Positions 58,201 to 64,000 of a stretch of 64,000 bases of DNA are shown here, piece by piece. The position numbers and the translations under genes are program-made. The notes below the pieces were generated by a model. That model was not told the origin of the DNA and made no database searches. It worked only from the letters and a program-made list of their open reading frames with translations. The stretch comes from an uncultured Oscillospiraceae bacterium (GTDB lineage: Bacteria > Bacillota > Clostridia > Oscillospirales > Oscillospiraceae), in NCBI GenBank assembly GCA_910579965.1, contig CAJTWF010000006.1, forward strand, positions 28,623 through 92,622. Direction: 5' to 3'. Positions within the stretch are counted from its first letter, which is position 1; the number at the start of each line of letters is the position of its first letter.

Positions 58201-58454
58201 CCGTCCAGGTGCTGGCCCGCCTCGCCCAACAGGGCGGACAGGGGGACGGCCCGCAGCTCGTCCGGAAGCTTGCCGGACAGGTTCACCGGCTCCAGCTCCA
58301 GCTCCTCCAGGGGGAACAGGGAGGCCGGGGCGGCAGCGGTCTCCTCCTGACCCGGCGGAGCGTTTGCCGCCTCTGCGGCGGACGCGGGCGCTGCCAAAGA
58401 GGCCAGCATGGTCAGCAATGCCAGCAGAGCACGCAGCTTTTTGTGTTTCAGCAT
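55287..58454 (-). CDS. SLH-anchored surface protein with PPEEPA-repeat stalk
   Basis: 1055 residues, secreted. A signal peptide (1-29, LLALLTMLASLAAPASAAEA) starts at ATG 58454, 9 bases after AAGGA; an upstream ATG lies beyond the likely leader. A long ectodomain (30-690) of beta-rich character has no family that I recognise. An Ig-like He-PIG-type domain (about 665-750, SPYSHRLQIQVPEGW, GLELRPDGELCGTPKVSGAFQITV) follows. Next comes a proline-rich stalk of about ten PPEEPx units and further Pro-rich spacer, and finally three SLH motifs (about 880-1055, FVDVSPADWFYEDVLWARQ first) that bind secondary wall polymer. It is a cell-wall-tethered protein that projects outward. Confidence 0.9.
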   Translation of the reverse strand: MLKHKKLRALLALLTMLASLAAPASAAEAANAPPGQEETAAAPASLFPLEELELEPVNLSGKLPDELRAVPLSALLGEAGQHLDGDVRLAWRFLDSGSYAEAGAGDTVDLSSLWTGAVSQTRLEILVPGDPTDPEAVRCIVPIQAPSPKNLLKITAWSAAGEQIADQFSCVYWDDPARPQFTGSANTSWNPEDGALLKMEFSSIFQDLTGVEVRVYRGSYSSLESIPPDAEVTGQIWGSETVGYGVELAEDAPQFTLTAARAGQTILVMPFSLTLAPYSSVYVGYIDLFDPATGDSVLDHADDGTLTLREGVAPDGLYHLRLKAVDHSWTGGNPFDQPSLASIDAAYVGSYVTKAAAEAAGSANIAGSLFETGYGADYSRGVVLTIFDKYGGRHLRRFQTQAYAPGEADGAHQDEPFRVTGAAGDYDAYCVGSSGDSFRAAGWQTVFLLNRTEDPAGKAVTAEQIRPVFTTGQDVSVYSGHDPSGPVQISGVTEQPFLSGEALPYLAVTEQGERLCRVTFVTQQAGGPALFINGVTNSGSRDEAGIFHISPDMDREGFYDFLTANTGDKAMTNLRVSLRGGKNVRLDDYWNFGAARSLAAFTSAEPLTASGALPQYGALFNLTKLRLVKTGEGEPAGILTISADGIEPVIIRLPGQLDLPAIVTEDLPDGALNSPYSHRLQIQVPEGWEDAVFSPASPLPNGLELRPDGELCGTPKVSGAFQITVKLSSGGIACDQKTFSLEIADSADPPPPEDPNPPEEPAPPEEPTPPEEPAPPEEPAPPEEPAPPEEPAPPEEPAPPEEPVPPEEPAPPEDFPPPLLPDPPSPPSYHPPHPVIPSPPEPPVAVNPAPPENSGESTPEVPQPDPGSSIIPPFVDVSPADWFYEDVLWARQQELMLGDPGLCFMPEQAVSQATIVTVLARMMDVELSRYDASPSVPPDMWYTQAAVWAQRAGLLPDNQTFSGAAPISRQDLAIMLNNYLISMGVPAPGGGSVAFEDADQMSEAGRNAFQSLYRHGIFKGVGGLRMDPAGTTTRAQFATLLHRISDFMRNYSAGD
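56014..56211 (-). repeat. Eighteen-base tandem repeat encoding PPEEPx
   Basis: About eleven units of 18 bases (plus-strand form GGCTCTTCCGGCGGAGCG) run through the stalk region of the SLH protein. Five central copies are nearly identical, so copy number is likely to vary between strains. Confidence 0.88.
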
Positions 58455-58522
58455 GATACAGATCCTTCTTTCTTTGTTTTGTGCTATTTTACCGAAATTA
58501 AGCGGCAAAATAAGCCGATTTT

Positions 58523-58551
58523 AGTATACATGCTCTGTCGAAAGGTGTCAA
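58523..58551 (-). promoter_or_regulatory. Promoter of the SLH protein gene
   Basis: On the minus strand a perfect TTGACA (58551-58546) and TATACT (58528-58523) are spaced by 17 bases, giving a leader of about 60 bases. Confidence 0.82.
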
Positions 58552-58636
58552 CTGGTTTCGGGATTTTTTAGCTTTTTTCGCAGCCGGAGAGGATCAGGCC
58601 GTGAGAATTGCAGAAAAGCTTGTGAATTGTTCTGAA

Positions 58637-58671
58637 AAAACGCAAAAGCGGAGGCGTTAGCCTCCGCTTTT
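58637..58671 (-). terminator. Terminator of yceD-rpmF
   Basis: On the minus strand AAAAGCGGAGGC (58671-58660) pairs perfectly with GCCTCCGCTTTT (58655-58644) around TAAC, then GCGTTTTTT. It ends the rpmF transcript. Confidence 0.88.
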
Positions 58672-58686
58672 CTGATAGAACGGGAA

Positions 58687-58875
58687 TTAGTCCTCCGCTG
58701 CGGCGCTCTTGACCTGACGGCCGTTGTAAGTACCGCACTCCGGACACATTCTGTGGGGCAGGCGCATCGCGCCGCACTTGGGGCAAGGGGTCAGACCGGG
58801 AACCTTCAGCTTCCACACGGAGCTGCGGCGCTTGTCGCGTCTTGCCTTAGAAACTTTACCCTTGGGGACTGCCAT
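58687..58875 (-). CDS. rpmF: Ribosomal protein L32 (bL32)
   Basis: 62 residues: MAVPKGKVSKARRDKRRS at the start, with the zinc ribbon CPKCG...CPECG, so this is the cysteine-containing form. GGAGGTG precedes the ATG. It is paired with yceD, 30 bases upstream, as in most Firmicutes. Confidence 0.98.
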   Translation of the reverse strand: MAVPKGKVSKARRDKRRSSVWKLKVPGLTPCPKCGAMRLPHRMCPECGTYNGRQVKSAAAED

Positions 58876-58905
58876 GATGACACCTCCTGTATATCTGAAT
58901 TTTTG

Positions 58906-59412
58906 TTACTGGTTGGCATCCTTCTCCAGAAGCCTGGCCAGCACCGCCAATCGGGGGTCCACTTCCTTTTTACAGGTGCAGCTCCCTTGGTTGAGATCGA
59001 CGCCGCAGCCGGGGCAAATCCCCTTGCAGTCCTCTGAACAAAGGGTCTTTGCATCCATCTCCAGGATGAACGCCGTCCGGGCCAGCTCGCCTACATCCAC
59101 CGCGCCGTCGGAGAGGACGACGATCTCATCGTTGCCGTCCTCCTCCACCCGCTCCGCCAGCATGTATTCGCACCGGACGGACTTGGGGTTGTCGAAGCGT
59201 TTGAGACAGCGGTCGCACACGGACCGGAGAACTGTGCCGGCAGTGAACTGCAAAAGAAGCATCCCCGCAGTATTGCGCACATCGCCGGTTACCACCACCG
59301 GGTCCTGAGCGGGATACAGGCCGCTGAAGTCCACATCGGACAGATCCAGCTCAAACCGGAAATCTATCCGCTCTCCAGGGGCGTTGATGATCTTTTGTAC
59401 ATTCAATAGCAT
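58906..59412 (-). CDS. yceD: YceD/DUF177 family protein
   Basis: 168 residues. DUF177 proteins accompany rpmF and are linked to 23S rRNA or ribosome maturation. Seen here are CDRCLKRF (residues near 69), the acidic VLSDGAVDVGELARTAFIL helix, and a C-terminal cysteine cluster CSEDCKGICPGCGVDLN that likely binds zinc. The start at 59412 follows GCGAGGTG. An upstream in-frame extension is rejected because the promoter lies at 59440-59468. Confidence 0.93.
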   Translation of the reverse strand: MLLNVQKIINAPGERIDFRFELDLSDVDFSGLYPAQDPVVVTGDVRNTAGMLLLQFTAGTVLRSVCDRCLKRFDNPKSVRCEYMLAERVEEDGNDEIVVLSDGAVDVGELARTAFILEMDAKTLCSEDCKGICPGCGVDLNQGSCTCKKEVDPRLAVLARLLEKDANQ

Positions 59413-59439
59413 GGCACACCTCGCAAAGACACGAGTAAT

Positions 59440-59468
59440 ATTATAGAGGATGCGGACAGGAATGTCAA
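59440..59468 (-). promoter_or_regulatory. Promoter of yceD-rpmF
   Basis: On the minus strand TTGACA (59468-59463) and TATAAT (59445-59440), both perfect, are spaced by 17 bases: a full consensus promoter, as expected for a ribosomal protein transcript. Confidence 0.9.
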
Positions 59469-59641
59469 ATACTTTTTTGTGAAGCAGCATATTAAAAGGG
59501 GGCGGCATGCATATGTACTTATGACAGGCATAGACAAGGTGCATATCACAATGATCCGGCGTTCTGCTTTGTGAGATTTTCCCAAAAATATTGCAAGAAA
59601 TTGTAGGAGCACACAAAAAGCAAAATATAGAAAAAATCTCA

Positions 59642-59670
59642 TTGACAAATCGATAAACCTGATATATTTT
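59642..59670 (+). promoter_or_regulatory. Promoter of the glycine riboswitch-gcv transcript
   Basis: A perfect TTGACA (59642-59647) is followed after 17 bases by TATTTT (59665-59670), overlapping TATATT (59663-59668). The riboswitch starts about 60 bases further on. Confidence 0.72.
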
Positions 59671-59736
59671 ATTGATAGAATAAAGCTATAGGCTATTAGA
59701 ATTTTGCGTATCAATAATCAAATATTCGGATGAACG

Positions 59737-59892
59737 GCCTAGGAGAGTCCGCACAAGCGGCGCCGAAGGAGCAACTGCCATTCTCTCTCAGGTAAAAGGA
59801 CTGGGCCGGGACGAGATCTGGAAAGCGCTGCGGCGCACCGACGGGGCAACCGGAGGATTTTTCTCCGGGAATCTCTCAGGTTTTAATGAACA
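59737..59892 (+). ncRNA. Tandem glycine riboswitch
   Basis: Two aptamers of the gcvT class lie in series. The first (59737-59808) has AGGAGAG, GCGCCGAAGGAGCAACTG and CTCTCAGGTAAAAGGACTG, closed by GGCC/GGCC. The second (59810-59892) has GCACCGACGGGGCAACCGGAG and GAATCTCTCAGGTTTTAATGAACAGAGG. Both CUCUCAGG segments and both CCGA..GG..CAACcg cores are present. It stands before two gcvT genes, so binding of glycine should favour readthrough and turn on glycine breakdown. Confidence 0.95.
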
Positions 59893-59926
59893 GAGGCGTG
59901 ACAATATTGTCGCGCCCTGTTTTTTA
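59889..59926 (+). terminator. Riboswitch-controlled terminator
   Basis: AACAG-GGCG-GACAAT pairs with ATTGTC-CGCC-TGTT with single mismatches, forming a long stem at 59889-59920, followed by six T. Its left arm shares AACAG(AGG) with the 3' end of the second aptamer, so the two compete, the expected switch. Confidence 0.85.
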
Positions 59927-59941
59927 TGCGTACCGGTATAA

Positions 59942-59977
59942 GAAAACAGGCCACGAAACGGGGCCTGTTTTCCTTTT
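59942..59977 (+). terminator. Second terminator in the gcv leader
   Basis: GAAAACAGGCC (59942-59952) pairs perfectly with GGCCTGTTTTC (59962-59972) around a nine-base loop, followed by CTTTT. It lies only 16 bases beyond the first terminator and before the gcvT ribosome site CAGGAGG. Confidence 0.72.
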
Positions 59978-60006
59978 ACAGAAAAAACTCTCAGGAGGAC
60001 ACACTT

Positions 60007-61230
60007 ATGAGCCATCTCAAGCGTACTCAGCTCTACGACGTCCACACCGCCGCCAGGGCCGCCATGGTGGATTTTGGCGGCTGGGAGATGCCCATGGAAT
60101 ACCCTGCCAAGATCGTGGCCGAGCATCTGTACACCCGCAGTCATTGCAGCCTCTTCGACGTCTCCCACATGGGGCGCATCCTGGTGGACGGAACGGATGC
60201 CGTTCCCTTCCTTCAGCACGTCCTCTCCAGCGACGTGTCCGCTGTAGCGGTGAATCAGGCCCAGTACGCTATTATCCCCAACGAACGGGGCGGCGCGGTG
60301 GACGACGCATATCTCTACCGCTTTGAGGAGACGCGCTACCTGCTGGTGGTCAACGCGGCCAACACAGAGCGGGACCTCCTTCACCTGGAGAGCCAGATCG
60401 GCAGCTTTGACGCGCGAATGACTGTTATTACCGGCGATTACGCAGCCATCGCCGTCCAGGGACCAAAGTCAGACGAGATTTTGCAGGTTCTCACTGGCGG
60501 CGAGGCGGCCACCGAGCCCAGGCGCAATGCCCTGCGCTCCCTGATGTTCGAGGGGCGCAGCGTCCATGTGGCCCATACCGGCTATACCGGCGAACCACTC
60601 AGTTACGAAATCTACATCCGTAATGAGGAGGCCGCCTGGCTCTGGAACCGGCTGATTGAGCTGGGCGCAAAGCCTGCCGGCCTGGGCGCCCGGGACACCC
60701 TGCGTCTGGAGGCGTGTCTGCCCCTGTATGGCCACGAGCTTGGTATGGATCCGGAGGGGAGGGAGATCCCCATCTTCGCTGTGCCCCTGGCCCGGTTCGC
60801 TGTCAGCTTTTCCGAACAGAAGGGCGATTTTGTGGGGCGGAAAGCTCTGGAAAAACAGCATGAGGCGCTCCTTCGCATCCAGAACAAGAACTTCTCCGAC
60901 TTAGCGGATCTTCCACGCCGGATTCTGCCCATCGCCCTGCTGGACAAAGGTGTCATGCGCTCGGGCATGCAGGTATACAATGGAGACCGGCAGATCGGCT
61001 TTATCACCAGCGGCACCATGATTCCCTATCACGTCTTCGAGGGTGAGAGTGGGGAGGCTGTTATCCTGAACCAAACCGGCAAGCGGTCTATCGGCCTTGC
61101 CATATTGGACAGCAATACAGCGGTTGGCGATGCGGTGCAGATTGATGTCCGGGGCCGCAGGCTCCAGGCTGTGGTAACCGCCCGCCACATGCGCGCAGAT
61201 GGTCCATTTGCCCGTCCGGTCCTCTGCTGA
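60007..61230 (+). CDS. gcvT: GcvT, aminomethyltransferase (glycine cleavage T-protein)
   Basis: 407 residues. The T-protein transfers the methylene group from the lipoyl aminomethyl arm of GcvH to tetrahydrofolate, releasing ammonia. Landmarks are KRTQLYDVHTA, MVDFGGWEMPMEYPAKI, CSLFDVSHMGRI, AIIPNERGGAVDDAYLYR, HTGYTGEPLSYEIYI, LGARDTLRLEACLPLYGHE and SGTMIPYHV. All match the folate-binding T-protein, with the conserved Asp in the DVSHMG region. CAGGAGG precedes ATG 60007. It is followed by a close paralogue fused to another enzyme, 71 bases further on. Confidence 0.95.
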   Translation: MSHLKRTQLYDVHTAARAAMVDFGGWEMPMEYPAKIVAEHLYTRSHCSLFDVSHMGRILVDGTDAVPFLQHVLSSDVSAVAVNQAQYAIIPNERGGAVDDAYLYRFEETRYLLVVNAANTERDLLHLESQIGSFDARMTVITGDYAAIAVQGPKSDEILQVLTGGEAATEPRRNALRSLMFEGRSVHVAHTGYTGEPLSYEIYIRNEEAAWLWNRLIELGAKPAGLGARDTLRLEACLPLYGHELGMDPEGREIPIFAVPLARFAVSFSEQKGDFVGRKALEKQHEALLRIQNKNFSDLADLPRRILPIALLDKGVMRSGMQVYNGDRQIGFITSGTMIPYHVFEGESGEAVILNQTGKRSIGLAILDSNTAVGDAVQIDVRGRRLQAVVTARHMRADGPFARPVLC

Positions 61231-61301
61231 GCGGATAAGTCGAAGGCTTTGTCCGGCTTTGTTCCTGGTTTCCTGAAAATTTATAAAGGAGGCAACTGAC
61301 A

Positions 61302-63950
61302 ATGAGCGATCTCAAACGCACCCAACTCTACGATGTCCACGTGGCCGCCGGAGCCACCATGGTGGACTTCGGCGGGTGGGAGATGCCCATCGAGTATCCC
61401 GCCAAAATCGTTTCCGAGCACCTGTACACCCGCCATGCGTGCAGCCTCTTCGATGTGTCCCACATGGGCCGCATCCTGGTGGAGGGACCGGAGATGGTTC
61501 CCTTCCTCCAGCACGTGCTCTCCAGCAACGTGATGGCCCTGGATCTCAACCAGGCCCAGTACGCCATCATCCCCAACGAAAACGGCGGCGCGGTGGACGA
61601 CGCCTACCTCTACCGCTTTGAGGAGGACCGGTATCTGCTGGTGGTGAACGCCGCCAACACAGACAAGGATCTGGCGCATCTCAGCGAACAGATCAAAGCC
61701 TACGACGCCCGTATGACCGTCATCACCGGCGACTGGGCCGCTATCGCCGTCCAAGGCCCCCGGTCCAAGGAGATCCTGCAAGCTCTCTCCGGCGGCGCGG
61801 CCATCACCGAGCCGGTGAAGAACGCCCTGAACACACTGCAATTCGAGGGCCGCACCGTCCGGGTGGCCAAGACCGGCTACACCGGCGAGCCCATCGGCTA
61901 CGAGGTCTACATTGAGAGCGCCCAGGCCGCCTGGCTCTGGAACCGGCTGATTGAGCTGGGCGCAAAGCCCGCCGGATTGGGCGCCCGGGACACCTGCCGT
62001 CTGGAGGCGTGTCTGCCCCTCTACGGCCACGAGATGGGGGCTGACCCAGAGGGGAAGGAGATCCCCATCTTCGCCGTGCCCCTGGCCAAGTTCGCCGTCA
62101 GCTTTTCCGGGCAGAAGAGGGACTTCATCGGCCGCGAGGCCCTGGAGCGCCAGTACGCCGCCTTCAAGCGCATCCAGAACCGGGATTTCTCCGACCTGAC
62201 AGATCTGCCCCGCCGCATCCTGCCCATCACCCTGCTGGACAAAGGCGTCATGCGGGCTGGTATGCCGGTGTACAAGGGTGAAAAGCAGATCGGCTTTGTC
62301 ACCAGCGGCACCATGGTGCCCTATTACCGCCATGAGGGCGAGGGCCTCCGGACCGTTATCCTGGAGGAGACCGCCAAGCGTTCCATCGGCCTGGCCATTC
62401 TGGACAGCGACACCCTGGAGGACGACGAGGTGCAGATCGACGTCCGGGGCAAGCGCCTGAGGGCCGTCATCCCGCCCTACCATATGCGGGTGGACGCGCC
62501 GCCCTTTGCCCGCCCCATCCTCTACCGCCCCAACGAGGACGGCAGCGCAGCCGCCTCCGGAGACCGGACGCCCAAGGCCCTGGAGCTCATCGGCAGGGCC
62601 CTGGAGAACCACGTCTGGCGGCAGGAGCAGTGCGTGAATCTGATCCCCTCGGAGATGACCCCCTCCCAGGCGGTGCGCCTGCTGTGCGCCAGCGACCCCT
62701 CCTTCCGCTACGCCGAGCATAAGAAGGTAAAGAGCTTCTACGACGCGGACGTGTTCTACTACCAGGGCACCGAGTTCATTGACCAGGTGGAGCAGCTGCT
62801 GGTGGAGGAGATGAGGGCGTTCCTGGGCTGCGCGGAGGTGGAGACCCGGGCCATCAGCGGCCAGATGTCCAACACCGCCGTGTTTTCCGCCCTCATGGAT
62901 TGGAAGAACCGCCTCAATCGCAAGCAGGACCCCAAGCGCCTGGGCTACATCATGAACAACCACATCATCAAGGGCGGGCACCTCTCCGCCCAGCCCATGG
63001 GGGCTCTCCACGACTATATCGCGATTGATCCCGTCACCGAGCGCCACGCCCTGGTGAATTTCCCTGTCTGCGCCGGCAACATCTATAAAATCGACGTGGA
63101 GGAGACCAAAAAGGCCATCGAACAGTACCGGCCTGAGTTTATCATCTTCGGAAAGAGCATGGTGCTCCACAGGGAGCCTGTGGCCGCCATCCGGAAATTT
63201 GTGGATGACATGGGCCTCCAGACCACCATCATGTATGACATGGCCCACGTCCTGGGCCTCATTGGCGATCACTTCCAGAAGCCCTTTGAGGAGGGCGCGG
63301 AGATTGTCACCGGCTCCACCCATAAGACCTTCTTCGGCCCCCAGCGGGGCGTCATCGGCGTCAACTACAGGAAGGGCGAGCTCAAGTACGGTCTCTGGGA
63401 GACCATCGAGAGCCGGGCCTTCCCCGGCAGCGTCTCCAACCACCACCTGGGCACCCAGCTGGGTCTGCTCATGGCGGCCTACGAGATGAATCACTTCAAG
63501 GACGCGTATCAGAAAGCCGTGGTGGACAACGCCAAGAGCTTTGCCAGGAGCCTGAAGGCCGCAGGCCTGGACGTGGCGGGTGACCCGGCCATCGGCTACA
63601 CCGAGACCCATCAGGTCATCGTCAACGTGGGCTACGGCACGGGCCCCGATGCAGCCATGCGTCTGGAGCGGAACAACATCATCTGCAACTACCAGGCCAC
63701 CCCTGAGGAGGAGGGCTTCACCGCCTCCGGCGCACTGCGCATGGGCGTGAACGAGATGACCCGCTTTGGCTTCGGCCCCGCTGAGTTCGACAGGCTGGCC
63801 CAGATCATGGCGGACTGTATCCTCCGGGGCAGAGAGGTCAGGGAGGATATCGTCAGGCTCCGGGAGGGCTATACCGCCATGAAGTTCTGCTTCGATGATG
63901 CGCAGATCAGCGAGGCCCTGGAGGGGCTGGCAAAGAAGACAGGCCTCTGA
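61302..63950 (+). CDS. GcvT-GlyA fusion: T-protein joined to serine hydroxymethyltransferase
   Basis: 882 residues in one uninterrupted frame. Residues 1-403 repeat the upstream GcvT closely (KRTQLYDVHVA, VDFGGWEMPIEYPAKI, ENGGAVDDAYLYRFEE, KTGYTGEPIGYEVYI, ARDTCRLEACLPLYGHE). A linker of about 20 residues (PNEDGSAAASGDRTPKA) leads to residues 425-882, a PLP-dependent serine hydroxymethyltransferase: NLIPSEMTPSQAVR, FRYAEHKKV, SGQMSNTAVFSAL, TIMYDMAHVLGLIGDHF, and the Schiff-base Lys675 in VTGSTHKTFFGPQRG. Methylene-tetrahydrofolate made by the first half would be the substrate of the second, joining glycine and serine. The AAAGGAGG site precedes ATG 61302. The SHMT half is divergent from the housekeeping type. 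Confidence 0.93.
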   Translation: MSDLKRTQLYDVHVAAGATMVDFGGWEMPIEYPAKIVSEHLYTRHACSLFDVSHMGRILVEGPEMVPFLQHVLSSNVMALDLNQAQYAIIPNENGGAVDDAYLYRFEEDRYLLVVNAANTDKDLAHLSEQIKAYDARMTVITGDWAAIAVQGPRSKEILQALSGGAAITEPVKNALNTLQFEGRTVRVAKTGYTGEPIGYEVYIESAQAAWLWNRLIELGAKPAGLGARDTCRLEACLPLYGHEMGADPEGKEIPIFAVPLAKFAVSFSGQKRDFIGREALERQYAAFKRIQNRDFSDLTDLPRRILPITLLDKGVMRAGMPVYKGEKQIGFVTSGTMVPYYRHEGEGLRTVILEETAKRSIGLAILDSDTLEDDEVQIDVRGKRLRAVIPPYHMRVDAPPFARPILYRPNEDGSAAASGDRTPKALELIGRALENHVWRQEQCVNLIPSEMTPSQAVRLLCASDPSFRYAEHKKVKSFYDADVFYYQGTEFIDQVEQLLVEEMRAFLGCAEVETRAISGQMSNTAVFSALMDWKNRLNRKQDPKRLGYIMNNHIIKGGHLSAQPMGALHDYIAIDPVTERHALVNFPVCAGNIYKIDVEETKKAIEQYRPEFIIFGKSMVLHREPVAAIRKFVDDMGLQTTIMYDMAHVLGLIGDHFQKPFEEGAEIVTGSTHKTFFGPQRGVIGVNYRKGELKYGLWETIESRAFPGSVSNHHLGTQLGLLMAAYEMNHFKDAYQKAVVDNAKSFARSLKAAGLDVAGDPAIGYTETHQVIVNVGYGTGPDAAMRLERNNIICNYQATPEEEGFTASGALRMGVNEMTRFGFGPAEFDRLAQIMADCILRGREVREDIVRLREGYTAMKFCFDDAQISEALEGLAKKTGL

Positions 63951-64000
63951 GAGCCTGTTTAAAATCTCCCCGCGCATGTCTTGGCGGCGTATTTTCCGCC
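63951..64000. other. Window end, no gene seen
   Basis: Fifty bases after the fusion gene contain no start or clear terminator. Further gcv genes may follow outside the window. Confidence 0.4.

Noticed and set aside
61281..63977. Nearly 900-codon open frame antisense to the gcvT-glyA fusion
   Set aside because: Same effect of GC-rich codons; low-complexity product; the plus strand gives two clear enzymes.

Overview
The window is about 65% GC, and its codon use is strongly G/C-ended. The gene set points to a strictly anaerobic, amino-acid-fermenting gut Firmicute, most likely of the Oscillospiraceae/Flavonifractor type. Evidence includes an ethanolamine microcompartment, an oxygen-sensitive 2-oxoacid:ferredoxin oxidoreductase with butyrate-type kinase and phosphotransacylase, a tandem glycine riboswitch, an SLH-anchored surface protein, CotH, and a yceD-rpmF pair. 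Assignment to a genus is inference.

Layout. 1-1202: the end of a peptide ABC transporter operon (two ATPases). 1212-12262: an ethanolamine utilisation (eut) bacterial microcompartment operon, eutA-B-C-L-E-M-T-pduL-eutN-pduS-pduT-eutS-eutP. It starts from a strong promoter followed by a conditional terminator. Many of its genes overlap by 1-8 bases. The transporter EutH and the EutVW regulators are not in the window. 12263-14470: a low-GC graveyard of mobile DNA: a mobC fragment touching eutP, two decayed IS5-type transposases facing each other, and one frameshifted IS630 copy with both inverted repeats. 14486-15121: a phosphoribosyltransferase-like protein. 15255-20290 (minus): a four-PAS protein without an output domain and a hybrid histidine kinase.

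20475-31908: an exopolysaccharide/cell-surface operon: VTC-domain protein, DUF4956 membrane protein, CotH kinase, anchored glycosidase, HEAT-repeat protein, processive GT2 glycosyltransferase, coiled-coil DivIVA-like protein, a degenerate GGDEF-EAL protein and a secreted TIM-barrel protein. 31965-38844 (minus): iorA-iorB-ptb-buk and two paralogous aminotransferases, together a complete route from amino acid to 2-oxo acid, acyl-CoA, acyl phosphate, acid and ATP.

38971-49511 (minus): a whole shikimate-Phe-Tyr operon (aroF, tyrA, a methyltransferase, aroB, aroA, aroC, pheA, aroE-aroK fusion, aroQ), trailed by a ferritin-like and an HD-domain gene. Its leader holds a 20-codon peptide with a run of Tyr and Phe codons followed by an intrinsic terminator, which is a classical translation-coupled attenuator. 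Aromatic amino acid synthesis therefore lies directly beside a likely aromatic/branched amino acid oxidation operon.

49590-55235: a MacB-like ABC exporter whose permease carries a very long periodic coiled coil, then a nitrilase-family amidase. 55287-58551 (minus): an SLH surface protein with a PPEEPA-repeat stalk. 58644-59468 (minus): yceD-rpmF. 59642-63950: promoter, tandem glycine riboswitch, two stacked terminators, gcvT, then a second gcvT fused in frame to a serine hydroxymethyltransferase.
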